Of a stretch of DNA of 64,000 bases, positions 16,143-24,421 are shown piece by piece. Location: NCBI GenBank assembly GCA_910588545.1, contig CAJUOU010000005.1, positions 1-64,000 of the forward strand. The letters run 5' to 3'. The position numbers were made by a program, and so were the translations under genes. The notes beneath the pieces are model-generated. The model did no database searches and was not told the origin of the DNA. It was given only the letters and a program-made list of their open reading frames with translations. This DNA comes from an uncultured Christensenellaceae bacterium (GTDB taxonomy: Bacteria; Bacillota; Clostridia; Christensenellales; UBA3700). The number at the start of each line of letters is the position of its first letter. Position 1 is the stretch's first letter.

Positions 16143-16883
16143 ATGTCAGGACATAGTAAATGGGCTAATATTAAAAGGAAAAAAGGTGCTAATGATGCTA
16201 AAAGAGCAAATGTTTTTACTAAAATAGGTAGGGAAATTGCAGTAGCTGTAAAAAACGGCGGACCTGACCCTGATAGTAACAGCAGATTACGTGATGTTAT
16301 AGCAAAAGCAAAAGCTAACAATATGCCTAACGATAACATTACAAGAAGCATTAAAAAGGCAAGCGGCGAGCTTGGTAGCATTAACTATGAGGAAAATGTT
16401 TACGAAGGTTATGCAGCAGGCGGTGTTGCGGTTATCGTTGAAACTTTGACAGATAACAAAAATCGTACTGCGGGAGATATAAGACACCACTTTGATAAAT
16501 GCGGCGGACAAATGGGGACAAGCGGTTGTGTGTCGTATATGTTTGATAAAAAAGGACTTATCGTTGTGGATATGGAAAATCATGACGAGGACGAAATAAT
16601 GGAAATCGCCTTGGAGGCAGGCGCAGACGATGTACAAATTAGCGACGGCGTTTGTGAAATTTATACTGACCCTGCATCATTCAGCGAGGTTAATCAGGCA
16701 TTGGAGGCTAATTCCGCTTTGGTAATTTTGGAAGCTTCGGTAAGTATGATTCCTCAAAATACAGTTGCACCGGATACAGCTACTGCGGCTAAGGTAAGAA
16801 AATTGATTGATATGCTTGAGGATAACGATGATGTACAAAACGTTTATCACAATGCAGAACTTGACGATGAGGATGAAGAGTAA
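16143..16883 (+). CDS. YebC/PmpR-family protein
   Basis: 246 residues starting SGHSKWANIKRKKGANDAKRA, diagnostic of the YebC family, with KNGGPDPDSNSRLR and NMPNDNI following, and an acidic C-terminus. YebC proteins have been described as DNA-binding regulators and, more recently, as translation factors that relieve ribosome stalling at proline runs; which applies here is not decided by sequence. RBS GGAGG, own promoter. The stop overlaps the proA start by one base, so the two are co-translated. Confidence 0.95.
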   Translation: MSGHSKWANIKRKKGANDAKRANVFTKIGREIAVAVKNGGPDPDSNSRLRDVIAKAKANNMPNDNITRSIKKASGELGSINYEENVYEGYAAGGVAVIVETLTDNKNRTAGDIRHHFDKCGGQMGTSGCVSYMFDKKGLIVVDMENHDEDEIMEIALEAGADDVQISDGVCEIYTDPASFSEVNQALEANSALVILEASVSMIPQNTVAPDTATAAKVRKLIDMLEDNDDVQNVYHNAELDDEDEE

Positions 16884-18124
16884 TGGTTGATATTAAACAG
16901 CTTTGTATGAATGCAAAGCAAGCGAGTTATGAATTAAGCGGTATGCCTGAGAATAAGAAAAACGAAATTTTGACGGCTATTGCTCAAAGCATACTTGATA
17001 ATAAAGATTATATATTGGCAGAAAATAAAGTGGATACCGACTCGCTAAAGGGTAGGGACGGAGCTTTTTTGGATAGATTGACACTTAATGACGCCCGTAT
17101 TAAGGCTATGAGCGACGGGCTGCTTGAAATAGTTAAGCTGCCTGACCCTGTAGGCGAAGTTGTGGAAACATGGACTACTGATAGCGGATTGCAAATAAGC
17201 AAAGTACGTGCTCCGCTTGGCGTAATCGGCGTTATTTACGAGGCAAGACCAAATGTTACCATTGACGTTGCAGGACTTTGTATTAAAACGGGTAACAGTG
17301 TGATTTTGCGTGGTGGTAGCGATGCTATTAATAGTAACAGGGCTTTGTACAATGTTATGAAAACAGCTATCCAAAAACTTGGCGTTGACGATAGCTTTAT
17401 TCAATTTGTAAATGATACGGATAGAAGTCTTACAAACGAAATGTTAAAACAAGGCGAGTATATAGATGTTATTATACCACGTGGCGGAGATAAGCTTAAA
17501 AAACTTGTTTTGGAAAATGCAACTATGCCTGTTATTGCAAGTGCAGGCGGTAACTGCCATATTTATGTGGACAGCGACTGCGATTTAGATATGGCATGTA
17601 AAGTTATTGTCAATGCAAAAGTTCAGCGTCCTACCGTTTGTAATGCTTTGGAACAGCTGCTTATAAACAACGATATTTTGCCTGTTGCCGTGCCTAAAAT
17701 TTTTGCAGCATTGGTAAAAGAAGGTGTTACTATTAAGTGTGATGAGGAATGTGCCAAATATTATAAAAATGTTCAAATTGCAAGTGAAGAAGATTATTTT
17801 GAAGAGCATCAATGTTTATTAATTTCGGTAAAAAGCATTGCTAATATAGACGATGCAATAGCTCATATAAATAAACACAGCACTAATCACAGCGAAGCAA
17901 TAATCTCTAACAATGCGGAAAATATCAAAAAATTTACTACAAGGGTTGATTCCGGTTGTTTGTACGTAAATGCCTCCACAAGATTTACGGACGGATTTGA
18001 GTTTGGATTTGGTGCGGAAATTGGTATAAGTACACAAAAATTGCATGCGAGAGGTCCTTTGGGATTAAAGCAATTAACCTCGGAAAAATATATTGCAGTA
18101 GGCAACGGAACGGTTAGAAAGTAA
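16883..18124 (+). CDS. proA: Gamma-glutamyl phosphate reductase
   Basis: 413 residues of the aldehyde-dehydrogenase superfamily. It reduces glutamyl-5-phosphate to the semialdehyde in proline synthesis using NADPH. Motifs: APLGVIGVIYEARPNVT, LRGGSDA, IPRGGDKLK, and RPTVCNALEQLL with the catalytic Cys. ATG overlaps the yebC stop. proB is not adjacent, so the kinase step is encoded elsewhere. Confidence 0.96.
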   Translation: MVDIKQLCMNAKQASYELSGMPENKKNEILTAIAQSILDNKDYILAENKVDTDSLKGRDGAFLDRLTLNDARIKAMSDGLLEIVKLPDPVGEVVETWTTDSGLQISKVRAPLGVIGVIYEARPNVTIDVAGLCIKTGNSVILRGGSDAINSNRALYNVMKTAIQKLGVDDSFIQFVNDTDRSLTNEMLKQGEYIDVIIPRGGDKLKKLVLENATMPVIASAGGNCHIYVDSDCDLDMACKVIVNAKVQRPTVCNALEQLLINNDILPVAVPKIFAALVKEGVTIKCDEECAKYYKNVQIASEEDYFEEHQCLLISVKSIANIDDAIAHINKHSTNHSEAIISNNAENIKKFTTRVDSGCLYVNASTRFTDGFEFGFGAEIGISTQKLHARGPLGLKQLTSEKYIAVGNGTVRK

Positions 18125-18288
18125 TTTTTAATTTTGTTTTATTTGTTAAAATTTAATTAAAAAAACATTTAATTTTGCAAATAACCTATCAAAAATCGAT
18201 ATTAAAATCAATTTTTAACAGTTAATTGTTATATTATGTTATTAAATTTGTGGTTTTTTCAACACGAAAATATGATAAAGTAAAATAA

Positions 18289-18320
18289 AAAATAAGCCAC
18301 TTAATCGAGTGGCTTATTAC
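18289..18320. terminator. Bidirectional terminator between proA and rubrerythrin
   Basis: Hairpin with 11-bp arms AATAAGCCACT / AGTGGCTTATT (about 18291-18317) flanked by A- and T-rich runs. Confidence 0.8.
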
Positions 18321-18324
18321 TTTA

Positions 18325-18915
18325 TCAATCTTCGATTTGCAACATTACTGTGCCTTGCGGAGCACCGCATAGAGGGCAGTTAGTCCAAGCCTCTTTTGCT
18401 GTGTGTTCGTAACCGCAAGATGCACATTTCCATTTTACAGCCTTAGGCTTTTTGTACATTGTACCATTTTTAAGTTGGTCGTAAAATTGTTCAAAAGTGC
18501 TTTTGTGACAAGTTTCCACTTGAATTAGGTTTTTAAAGAAGTTCGCAACATCTTCAAACCCTTCTTCACGAGCATCTTTTTCAAATTGAGGATAAATTCT
18601 TGTTGCCTCTATTTCCTCGTCTTCGGCAGAAAATTTTAAGTTGTCCAAAAGAGTATTAGGTTTTTCCTTAAATGGAATGCCGATGTTCATTTCTATATTA
18701 TCAATAACGTTTTTATCCATTGAGCATAAAAAGCTATACATCATTCTTGAATGTTGAAATTCGTTTTCTTCGATAAGTTTAATCATATCGCTCATTGCTA
18801 CATAACCGCTTTTTTTAGCGAACTCTGCCAGCATATTATATCTGCCGCGTGCACATGATTCGCCTACGTAAGCTTTTGCCAAATTGTTAAATGTCTTTGT
18901 GTTTTTCTTGTTCAT
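18325..18915 (-). CDS. rbr: Rubrerythrin
   Basis: 196 residues. The N-terminal ferritin-like four-helix domain carries diiron ligands (for example ENEFQHSRM, and EVETCH-like QVETCHKSTF). The C-terminal rubredoxin-like domain has CASCGYEH and CPLCGAP. It reduces hydrogen peroxide in anaerobes. The first ~40 residues contain AYVGESCARGRYNM, typical of clostridial forms. Monocistronic, RBS GGAGGTAA before ATG. It supports an anaerobic host. Confidence 0.95.
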   Translation of the reverse strand: MNKKNTKTFNNLAKAYVGESCARGRYNMLAEFAKKSGYVAMSDMIKLIEENEFQHSRMMYSFLCSMDKNVIDNIEMNIGIPFKEKPNTLLDNLKFSAEDEEIEATRIYPQFEKDAREEGFEDVANFFKNLIQVETCHKSTFEQFYDQLKNGTMYKKPKAVKWKCASCGYEHTAKEAWTNCPLCGAPQGTVMLQIED

Positions 18916-19161
18916 ATTTACCTCCGGATATCAAATTTATTGCCATTTGCAAAAAAAATATACCGAATAATATGTTTAAGACTGTTTATTTCTAAAAATT
19001 TTGTAAGTTTTAGAAAAATTTGTGTAAAAAATTAATTTTTTATATATTTTTTATATGATATTATATATATTATAAAAAAATTATAATATTTTGAAGAAAA
19101 TTATTGAAAATTTTAAAATTTTATGTTAAAATAAATTAAAGTTGTACGATTGGAGGTTGTT

Positions 19162-19386
19162 ATGCCTGAATTTAATTATCAAATCATTTCTAATATCGGT
19201 TCTCTTTCCGAGTCTCAAAAAGGTTGGAAGAAGGAACTAAATCTTATCAGCTGGAATGACAAAGAGGCAAAATACGACATTAGAGAGTGGTCCCCTGACG
19301 GCAGTAAAATGGGTAAGGGTGTTACTTTGTCTAAAGAGGAAATGATTGCTTTAAAAGAATTGTTGAAAAACTTCGAAATTGAGTAA
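19162..19386 (+). CDS. YdbC/PC4-like single-strand nucleic-acid-binding protein
   Basis: A 74-residue protein with the PC4 (p15) core: GWKKELNLISWND-KYDIREW(S)PDG-KMGKGVTLS, the YdbC subfamily pattern. Family members bind single-stranded DNA as dimers and may act in transcription or repair. ATG 19162 is chosen because GGAGG lies 6 bases before it; an upstream in-frame ATG overlaps that site. Tandem hairpins at 19407-19434 and 19467-19494 close the gene. Confidence 0.88.
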   Translation: MPEFNYQIISNIGSLSESQKGWKKELNLISWNDKEAKYDIREWSPDGSKMGKGVTLSKEEMIALKELLKNFEIE

Positions 19387-19406
19387 TCTGACGGACAATT
19401 TTATAT

Positions 19407-19500
19407 TATACGCAGGTACTTATATTTGCGTATAGTTTTTCTTGTAATATAAAAATTTAAAAGCGGTTATCGTCACTAATTTGTGTGACGATAATTTTTA
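19407..19500 (+). terminator. Tandem terminators after ydbC-like gene
   Basis: Two hairpins, 19407-19414 with 19427-19434 and 19467-19476 with 19485-19494, each followed by a T-rich run. Confidence 0.75.
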
Positions 19501-19659
19501 TTTATTTTTTGAAATGCCTATTATTTGGTTTGACAATACCGATTAATAAGAGTATAATGTCATAGGTTTGAGATAATACATTGATTTTATGTATAAAATT
19601 TATGCAAGTTGTGTCTGAAATTAAAGTGTTTTAGATAAATTTACAAAAGTGAGGTTGCT

Positions 19660-20964
19660 ATGTCCCAAAATTTGATTTCTGCTTTTAGTGTGATATTGAA
19701 TACTGAATTTGTAATAACTTTGTTTTTGTATTTAGGTGTTATTTTACTTACTACAAAAATTTTAGGCATTATTTGTCGTAAACTCGGACTGCCGCAAGTT
19801 GTAGGCGCTTTGCTTGCAGGTATGCTTTTGGGACCTATCACAGGTTTTATCAAAGTTGGTGCAAATGCGGAAATAGACACAGTATTTAAAGCATTATCGC
19901 AAATCGGTGTTTTAATGATAATGTTTTCCTCAGGTCTTGACACTAATATTAAGGAAATTAAAAAGAATGGTTTGCCGTCAATCGTAATTACTATTTTAGG
20001 TGTATTTGTACCGTTGGTATTCGGATTTTTAGTAGGTTGGGGTATTGATAAAAAATTTGCTCCGCTTACCACACAATCGGAAGTTATGCATTGTTTATTC
20101 TTTGGTATTATGCTTACTGCGACTTCCGTAGGTATTACTGTTGAAGTACTTAAAGAACTTGGAAAACTTAAAGGTAAAGTAGGCAGTAGTATTTTAAGTG
20201 CCGCTATTTTGGATGATATTATCGGTATTTTAATTTTATCTATTGCAATAAGTATGAATGGTAGCGGAGGCGAAAACAGCGTAAGTGTTACCGAAACAGT
20301 AGTCAGAGTATTGTTATTCTTTGTATTTGCAGTCGGTGCGGGTGTGATATGTCATTATATCATTAAATGGCTGTCTAAAAAATTCCCTGTTACAAGAAGA
20401 ATACCTATTTTCGGATTGGTTATTTGTTTTGTATTTGCTTGGGCATCGGAGGCATTGTTTGGAGTAGCTGCAATTACAGGTGCGTTTGTTGCAGGCGTGG
20501 TAATGAGCAATATGAATTCCACACAATATATCGAAAAGAAAATCGATACCAATTCATATATGTTTTTCGGACCTATTTTCTTTGCAAATATAGGTATCGG
20601 AATGGATTTTTCCTCTTTCAACTTAGAGCTATTGGGCTTTGGTTTTGCGTTTGTTGTATTTGGCTTGCTTGCAAAGATTTTGGGATGCGGTGCGGGTGCT
20701 TTAATGTGCAAATATTCACTTAAAGATTCCGTAAGAGTAGGTTTTGGTATGATGGCAAGGGGCGAAGTTGTGCTTATAGTAGCAAAAAAAGGTATCGAGG
20801 CGGGCATAATAGACGCAAAATACATGTTCGCGGTTGTAATGCTTATAATTATTTCGAGTTTCTTGACTCCTATTTGCTTGAAATTACTTTACAGAAAAGA
20901 CGATGCTACTCCACTTGAATTGGACGGAATCGAACCACCGCCTTACGAAGAGGAAGAAGCTTAA
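19660..20964 (+). CDS. Cation:proton antiporter (CPA2 type)
   Basis: 434 residues with about 12 membrane spans. Conserved features include KLGLPQVVGALLAGMLLGP near the N-terminus, MLTATSVGITVEVLKELG with the following AILDDIIGIL (Asp-Asp ion-binding motif), and FGPIFFANIGIGMD late in the protein. It lacks a cytosolic TrkA-N/RCK domain, so it is closer to NapA/KefB core transporters and is probably a Na+ or K+/H+ exchanger. The last 25 residues are acidic. Monocistronic, with RBS GTGAGG and a strong terminator. Confidence 0.9.
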   Translation: MSQNLISAFSVILNTEFVITLFLYLGVILLTTKILGIICRKLGLPQVVGALLAGMLLGPITGFIKVGANAEIDTVFKALSQIGVLMIMFSSGLDTNIKEIKKNGLPSIVITILGVFVPLVFGFLVGWGIDKKFAPLTTQSEVMHCLFFGIMLTATSVGITVEVLKELGKLKGKVGSSILSAAILDDIIGILILSIAISMNGSGGENSVSVTETVVRVLLFFVFAVGAGVICHYIIKWLSKKFPVTRRIPIFGLVICFVFAWASEALFGVAAITGAFVAGVVMSNMNSTQYIEKKIDTNSYMFFGPIFFANIGIGMDFSSFNLELLGFGFAFVVFGLLAKILGCGAGALMCKYSLKDSVRVGFGMMARGEVVLIVAKKGIEAGIIDAKYMFAVVMLIIISSFLTPICLKLLYRKDDATPLELDGIEPPPYEEEEA

Positions 20965-20981
20965 AAATAAAAATATATTTT

Positions 20982-21010
20982 ACCTACCGTTCACGGTAGG
21001 TTTTTTTTTA
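20982..21010 (+). terminator. Antiporter terminator
   Basis: Perfect 8-bp hairpin with a TTCA loop (20982-21001) followed by a T run. Confidence 0.9.
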
Positions 21011-21149
21011 TTTGCTAACAAGGCACGTTTATATCGCTTTTATTTTTAAGAGGTAAGGGAAGTTTGGTAAAAATTGCAAATTTAAAAAAGTCATTTAAGT
21101 AATATAGTCGGCAATTTGTCTAAAGACTAAATGTATAAGGAGGGAAATT

Positions 21150-22217
21150 GTGAATTTAACGAAAAAGAAAATTGTTTATCTAATTACTTTATGTTTGCTT
21201 GCGGTTGTAATTGTTATGGCACTAGGTGTTGTAGGCGAAACCAATGAAGTATTTTTGTTAAGCTTTACCGGTACAGGTAAGGTGGATGCGATTTCGAATA
21301 GGCAAGTTTATTTGGGTGGACAGCCGATTGGCGTAGAGATTAGACCTAATGGATTGATGATAGAAAGTATTTTGCCTGTAGTGACAAAGGATGGCGTAGT
21401 AACTCCGCTTGGCGACTGTGATATTAAAAAAGGCGATTTGCTTAAACAAATCAATGGTCAAAAGGTAATGTCGTCCGAGGATATTAGTGCTGTTATAAGC
21501 AATGCGGATAAGGAAAATATACAACTTTCGCTTACAAGAAACGGGAATGATTTTACTGTTACCGCAAAAGCCGTTATGGATAGTATATCGGGAGAATATA
21601 AACTTGGGCTTAGTGTTTCCGATGCAACGGATGGTATAGGTACATTGACTTTTGTAGATACAAAGGACGGAAGATACGGAGCTTTGGGCCACCCTATAAG
21701 CGAAATTTACGGTAAAGATGGCAATAATTCGGTAAACGGATTTATTTGCGGGGCAAATGTTTTTAGTGTGTATAAGGGAGAAAAAAATCGTGCGGGCGAG
21801 CTCGTTGGAAATTTGGTAAAGGAAGTTAAACTTGGAAGTATCGATACAAACGAAACACAAGGTATTTTCGGAGAGTATACAGGCGATACATCTTGTCTTA
21901 AAAAGATTAGCGTAGCGCCTCACAAGAGCGTAAAACCAGGAAAGGCTCAAATAGTTTCTTCGGCGTTTACGGGTAAACCGACTTATTACGATATAGAAAT
22001 AATAAAGGCATGCAAACAGGAAAAGGATAAGCCAAAAGGTATTTTGTATAGAGTAACCGATGAAAGACTTATCAAATTGTGCGGCGGTATTGTACAGGGT
22101 ATGAGTGGTAGCCCGATTATCCAAAAAGGTAAATTGGTAGGTGCAGTAACCCATGTGTTTTTATCCGACAGCACAAAAGGATACGGAACTTATATTGATT
22201 GGATGATAGATAAATAA
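21150..22217 (+). CDS. spoIVB: SpoIVB-like S55 serine peptidase
   Basis: 355 residues. One N-terminal membrane span, a PDZ domain (about residues 60-130, IKKGDLLKQINGQKV), and an S55 peptidase domain with GALGHPI (catalytic His) and GIVQGMSGSPIIQ (catalytic Ser). In sporulating Firmicutes SpoIVB cleaves SpoIVFA and so activates sigma-K processing in the mother cell. GTG start with AAGGAGGG. It lies next to a Spo0A homologue, the normal spoIVB-spo0A synteny. Catalytic residues look intact, so the protein is probably functional. Confidence 0.92.
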   Translation: MNLTKKKIVYLITLCLLAVVIVMALGVVGETNEVFLLSFTGTGKVDAISNRQVYLGGQPIGVEIRPNGLMIESILPVVTKDGVVTPLGDCDIKKGDLLKQINGQKVMSSEDISAVISNADKENIQLSLTRNGNDFTVTAKAVMDSISGEYKLGLSVSDATDGIGTLTFVDTKDGRYGALGHPISEIYGKDGNNSVNGFICGANVFSVYKGEKNRAGELVGNLVKEVKLGSIDTNETQGIFGEYTGDTSCLKKISVAPHKSVKPGKAQIVSSAFTGKPTYYDIEIIKACKQEKDKPKGILYRVTDERLIKLCGGIVQGMSGSPIIQKGKLVGAVTHVFLSDSTKGYGTYIDWMIDK

Positions 22218-22222
22218 GTAAA

Positions 22223-22293
22223 AAATCTCTAAAGTGATATCTTTAGAGATTTTATCTATAAAGTTATGTTTCTTTTTTAACTTTATAGATAAA
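22223..22293 (+). terminator. Double hairpin between spoIVB and spo0A-like gene
   Basis: Two perfect inverted repeats overlap slightly: 22223-22234 with 22241-22252 (12 bp, followed by TTTAT), and 22251-22265 with 22279-22293 (15 bp, 13-base loop containing TTCTTTTTT). The first fits a terminator for spoIVB; the second may be a further terminator or an RNA processing site. Confidence 0.75.
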
Positions 22294-22383
22294 GAATTTA
22301 TAATTTTGTGACATAATTCGTCTAAATTAGTAGTGTTATGACATATAATATGTGTTAAAATTAATTTAAAGTAGGAGTTTGCG

Positions 22384-22713
22384 ATGATTTACGATTATTT
22401 GTTGAAATTTGGTTTTAAAGCTAACAATATAGGTTTTAATTATTTAGTTGATATTATATCGTTGGGAGTAAAAGGTGAAAATTTAGAGCCTATGTCCAAG
22501 GTTGGCTACAAGTTGATTGCGGATAAATATGGTAAAAATATAGCTACGGTAGAAAAAGATATTCAAAATAGTATAAACAATGCTTGGCTTTACGGAAACA
22601 GTGAGTTGCTTTATAAGACTTTTGGTGCTACTATTTCGGACGGCAAGGGTAAGCCGACAAATAAACATTTTATTTATACAATGATAGAAAAAATTAAATT
22701 CGAATTGTTTTAA
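22384..22713 (+). CDS. Stand-alone Spo0A C-terminal DNA-binding domain
   Basis: 109 residues matching only the C-terminal effector domain of Spo0A: LLKFGFKANNIGFNYLVDI, then IADKYGKNIATVEKDIQNSINNAW over the recognition helix, then TFGATISDGKGKPTNKHFI. Normal Spo0A has ~265 residues with an N-terminal phosphorylatable receiver. Here no receiver is encoded upstream: the spacer to spoIVB is 166 bases and holds hairpins. The start is ATG 22384 with GTAGGAG. Arg residues that usually contact the 0A box in the recognition helix appear changed. Its position downstream of spoIVB indicates that this is the syntenic spo0A. It cannot answer to the phosphorelay and may act constitutively or be regulated by abundance. 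Confidence 0.88.
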   Translation: MIYDYLLKFGFKANNIGFNYLVDIISLGVKGENLEPMSKVGYKLIADKYGKNIATVEKDIQNSINNAWLYGNSELLYKTFGATISDGKGKPTNKHFIYTMIEKIKFELF

Positions 22714-22781
22714 CATTTTTTTTGACATTTTATATCATAAATGGAATATTTGCAAATTTTCACACATATTTTATTTTTGGT

Positions 22782-23396
22782 ATGCAAGGTGGATTTCGTT
22801 GTAAAATAGATTATATAATTGCAAGTTTAAAATGTTATGTAAAAGAACATAAAAAATATTTATTATGCTTAAGTGCTGCTATTGTTTGCGGTTTTGTTTT
22901 GGGCATTATCATTTGTTCGTTAAGGGAAAATATAAACAGCAGATACAATTATATTGTGCTAATAAGCAACGAGGAGTTTAATTTGTTTGGCACTTTTATA
23001 AAAGTGTTATTACTGTCGGCAGTTGGTATGGTACTTTGTTATTTGCCAATTTATCACAAGTATTTTTCCGCACTGCCGTATGTAGTTTTGTTTTATACGG
23101 CGTATAGATTCGGCGGAAGATTGGTAGGTTTGATAGTAGCAGATAAGTTTATAGGTTTTATTTGCATTATTACATTTACAATACCTTTATATATTGCGGT
23201 ACTTATTAATTTTGTAACGGTAAGTTGTATTTGTGCTTACTTTAAAACAAGTTGCGGCGGACGCGGGCTTGTTTGTAAAAACATAAATAAACGTATTGTT
23301 AAATACATTATTTGTGTTGGACTTGTTTATTTATTGGTATTAATATTGGTATGTATTATAATACCTTCCATTGCAAAATTTATTATTGTAGTATAG
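22782..23396 (+). CDS. Polytopic membrane protein (SpoIIM position)
   Basis: About 204 residues with five likely membrane spans: AAIVCGFVLGIIICS, VLLLSAVGMVLCYL, ALPYVVLFYTAY, IGFICIITFTIPLYI and VKYIICVGLVYLLVLILVCI. In sporulating relatives this slot between spo0A and deoB/dacF often holds spoIIM (five spans), so a highly divergent SpoIIM is possible, but sequence similarity is weak. An open frame begins at TTG 22722 inside a likely -35 box (TTGACA), so ATG 22782 is preferred although its RBS is poor. Confidence 0.65.
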   Translation: MQGGFRCKIDYIIASLKCYVKEHKKYLLCLSAAIVCGFVLGIIICSLRENINSRYNYIVLISNEEFNLFGTFIKVLLLSAVGMVLCYLPIYHKYFSALPYVVLFYTAYRFGGRLVGLIVADKFIGFICIITFTIPLYIAVLINFVTVSCICAYFKTSCGGRGLVCKNINKRIVKYIICVGLVYLLVLILVCIIIPSIAKFIIVV

Positions 23397-23397
23397 A

Positions 23398-23426
23398 TTG
23401 ACAAAAATATCCTTATATTGTATAAT
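23398..23426 (+). promoter_or_regulatory. Consensus promoter giving a leaderless deoB-like mRNA
   Basis: TTGACA (23398-23403), exactly 17 bases, TATAAT (23421-23426). The expected transcription start falls at or next to the ATG at 23433. Confidence 0.8.
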
Positions 23427-23432
23427 CACAAT

Positions 23433-24353
23433 ATGAGGATTTTTTTATTTGTGATAAACGGTTTGGGTGTGGGCAGTTTGCCAGATTACTCAAAATACGA
23501 TACGGAATATAATTGCACAAGTCTTAATGTGAGTGGCATTGAGGATTGTGCTGTTCTTAACAAACTCGGGCTTTTTAAATGCTGTCTTAAGGATATGGAT
23601 AAAAGCACCTTGGGCTATTGTTTTAGAGGAAGATGGCTAACCACGGACACAACTTACGAAAGTGGTTTAAATGAAATACTAGGGAATATGTCGTTTAATA
23701 ATAGTTGTGCCGAAAATTTAATAGACTATTTAAAAAGGCACAATGTTAATGTTAGATTTTTGTCATCTAAAATCGATGGTATTGCAAATGAGATTTTTGA
23801 TAATGACACTGCGGTTATTGAAAGTTGTATAAAGACTGATTTTTCGGGTGACAGTGTTGTTATTTGTGAACTTAATGATTTTGCACAAGCAGGACTATTG
23901 GGAGATATTTGCAAAATGCAATCAGCAATTTGCAATATCGATAATAAATTGGACAATTTTATAAATAATGTAGGTTACGATGACATTGTTTTTATAAGCG
24001 GTAATTTTGGCATTAACCCTACAAAAATCGGTATTACAAGGGAATATAGTCCAATATTCGTGTATTCGAAAAAGGCAAGAAGAAATGCAAATTTAAGGAC
24101 TGTTCAAGGTGGTAGTTCCATTGCAATGACTATTGTTGATTTGCTAAACATTTACCCTAACAGTATGAGCTTTGCCGATGACATATTAAGGAAAAATGCC
24201 GATAACAATTTGGGGGATAGATTGAGTATTGCCAAAGGGAAAGTAAAAGAACTTAAACCTAAAATTACTGTTCAAAAGGCAATAAAAAACAAACCATCAA
24301 CAGATAAAACAAAAGTTATTAAGGCCAAAATAGTTAAGGATAGAACAAAATAG
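23433..24353 (+). CDS. Degenerate phosphopentomutase-like protein (probable pseudoenzyme)
   Basis: 306 residues aligned with DeoB (about 390) by pattern: start RIFLFVINGLGVGSLPD, middle TTDTTYESG, then LSSKIDGIA, and end ITREYSPIFVYS. Key DeoB residues are changed. The first metal Asp (V-L-D) is Asn, the ADHG motif is SGNFG, and GTDHTRE has become GITRE, losing the Asp-His pair. The His after the phospho-Thr loop is also missing. Metal-dependent mutase activity is therefore unlikely. A Lys-rich tail of about 40 residues is added. It lies in the slot where deoB precedes dacF in sporulating clostridia. The gene is intact and has a consensus promoter, so it is maintained, perhaps as a binding or regulatory protein. 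Confidence 0.75.
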   Translation: MRIFLFVINGLGVGSLPDYSKYDTEYNCTSLNVSGIEDCAVLNKLGLFKCCLKDMDKSTLGYCFRGRWLTTDTTYESGLNEILGNMSFNNSCAENLIDYLKRHNVNVRFLSSKIDGIANEIFDNDTAVIESCIKTDFSGDSVVICELNDFAQAGLLGDICKMQSAICNIDNKLDNFINNVGYDDIVFISGNFGINPTKIGITREYSPIFVYSKKARRNANLRTVQGGSSIAMTIVDLLNIYPNSMSFADDILRKNADNNLGDRLSIAKGKVKELKPKITVQKAIKNKPSTDKTKVIKAKIVKDRTK

Positions 24354-24421
24354 TTTTTAGCTTTAAAGTATGTATAACTTCTTTACTTTATCACACACTA
24401 CCAATAAGTAGAGGTGAGAAA

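Noticed and set aside
21258..22154. 298-codon open frame antisense to spoIVB
   Set aside because: No family motifs, Ile/Cys/Ser-rich shadow composition, no RBS; the plus-strand gene has full SpoIVB motifs.
22218..22383. Possible Spo0A receiver fragment upstream of the DNA-binding domain
   Set aside because: The spacer is only 166 bases, holds two hairpins and has stops in all forward frames of useful length.
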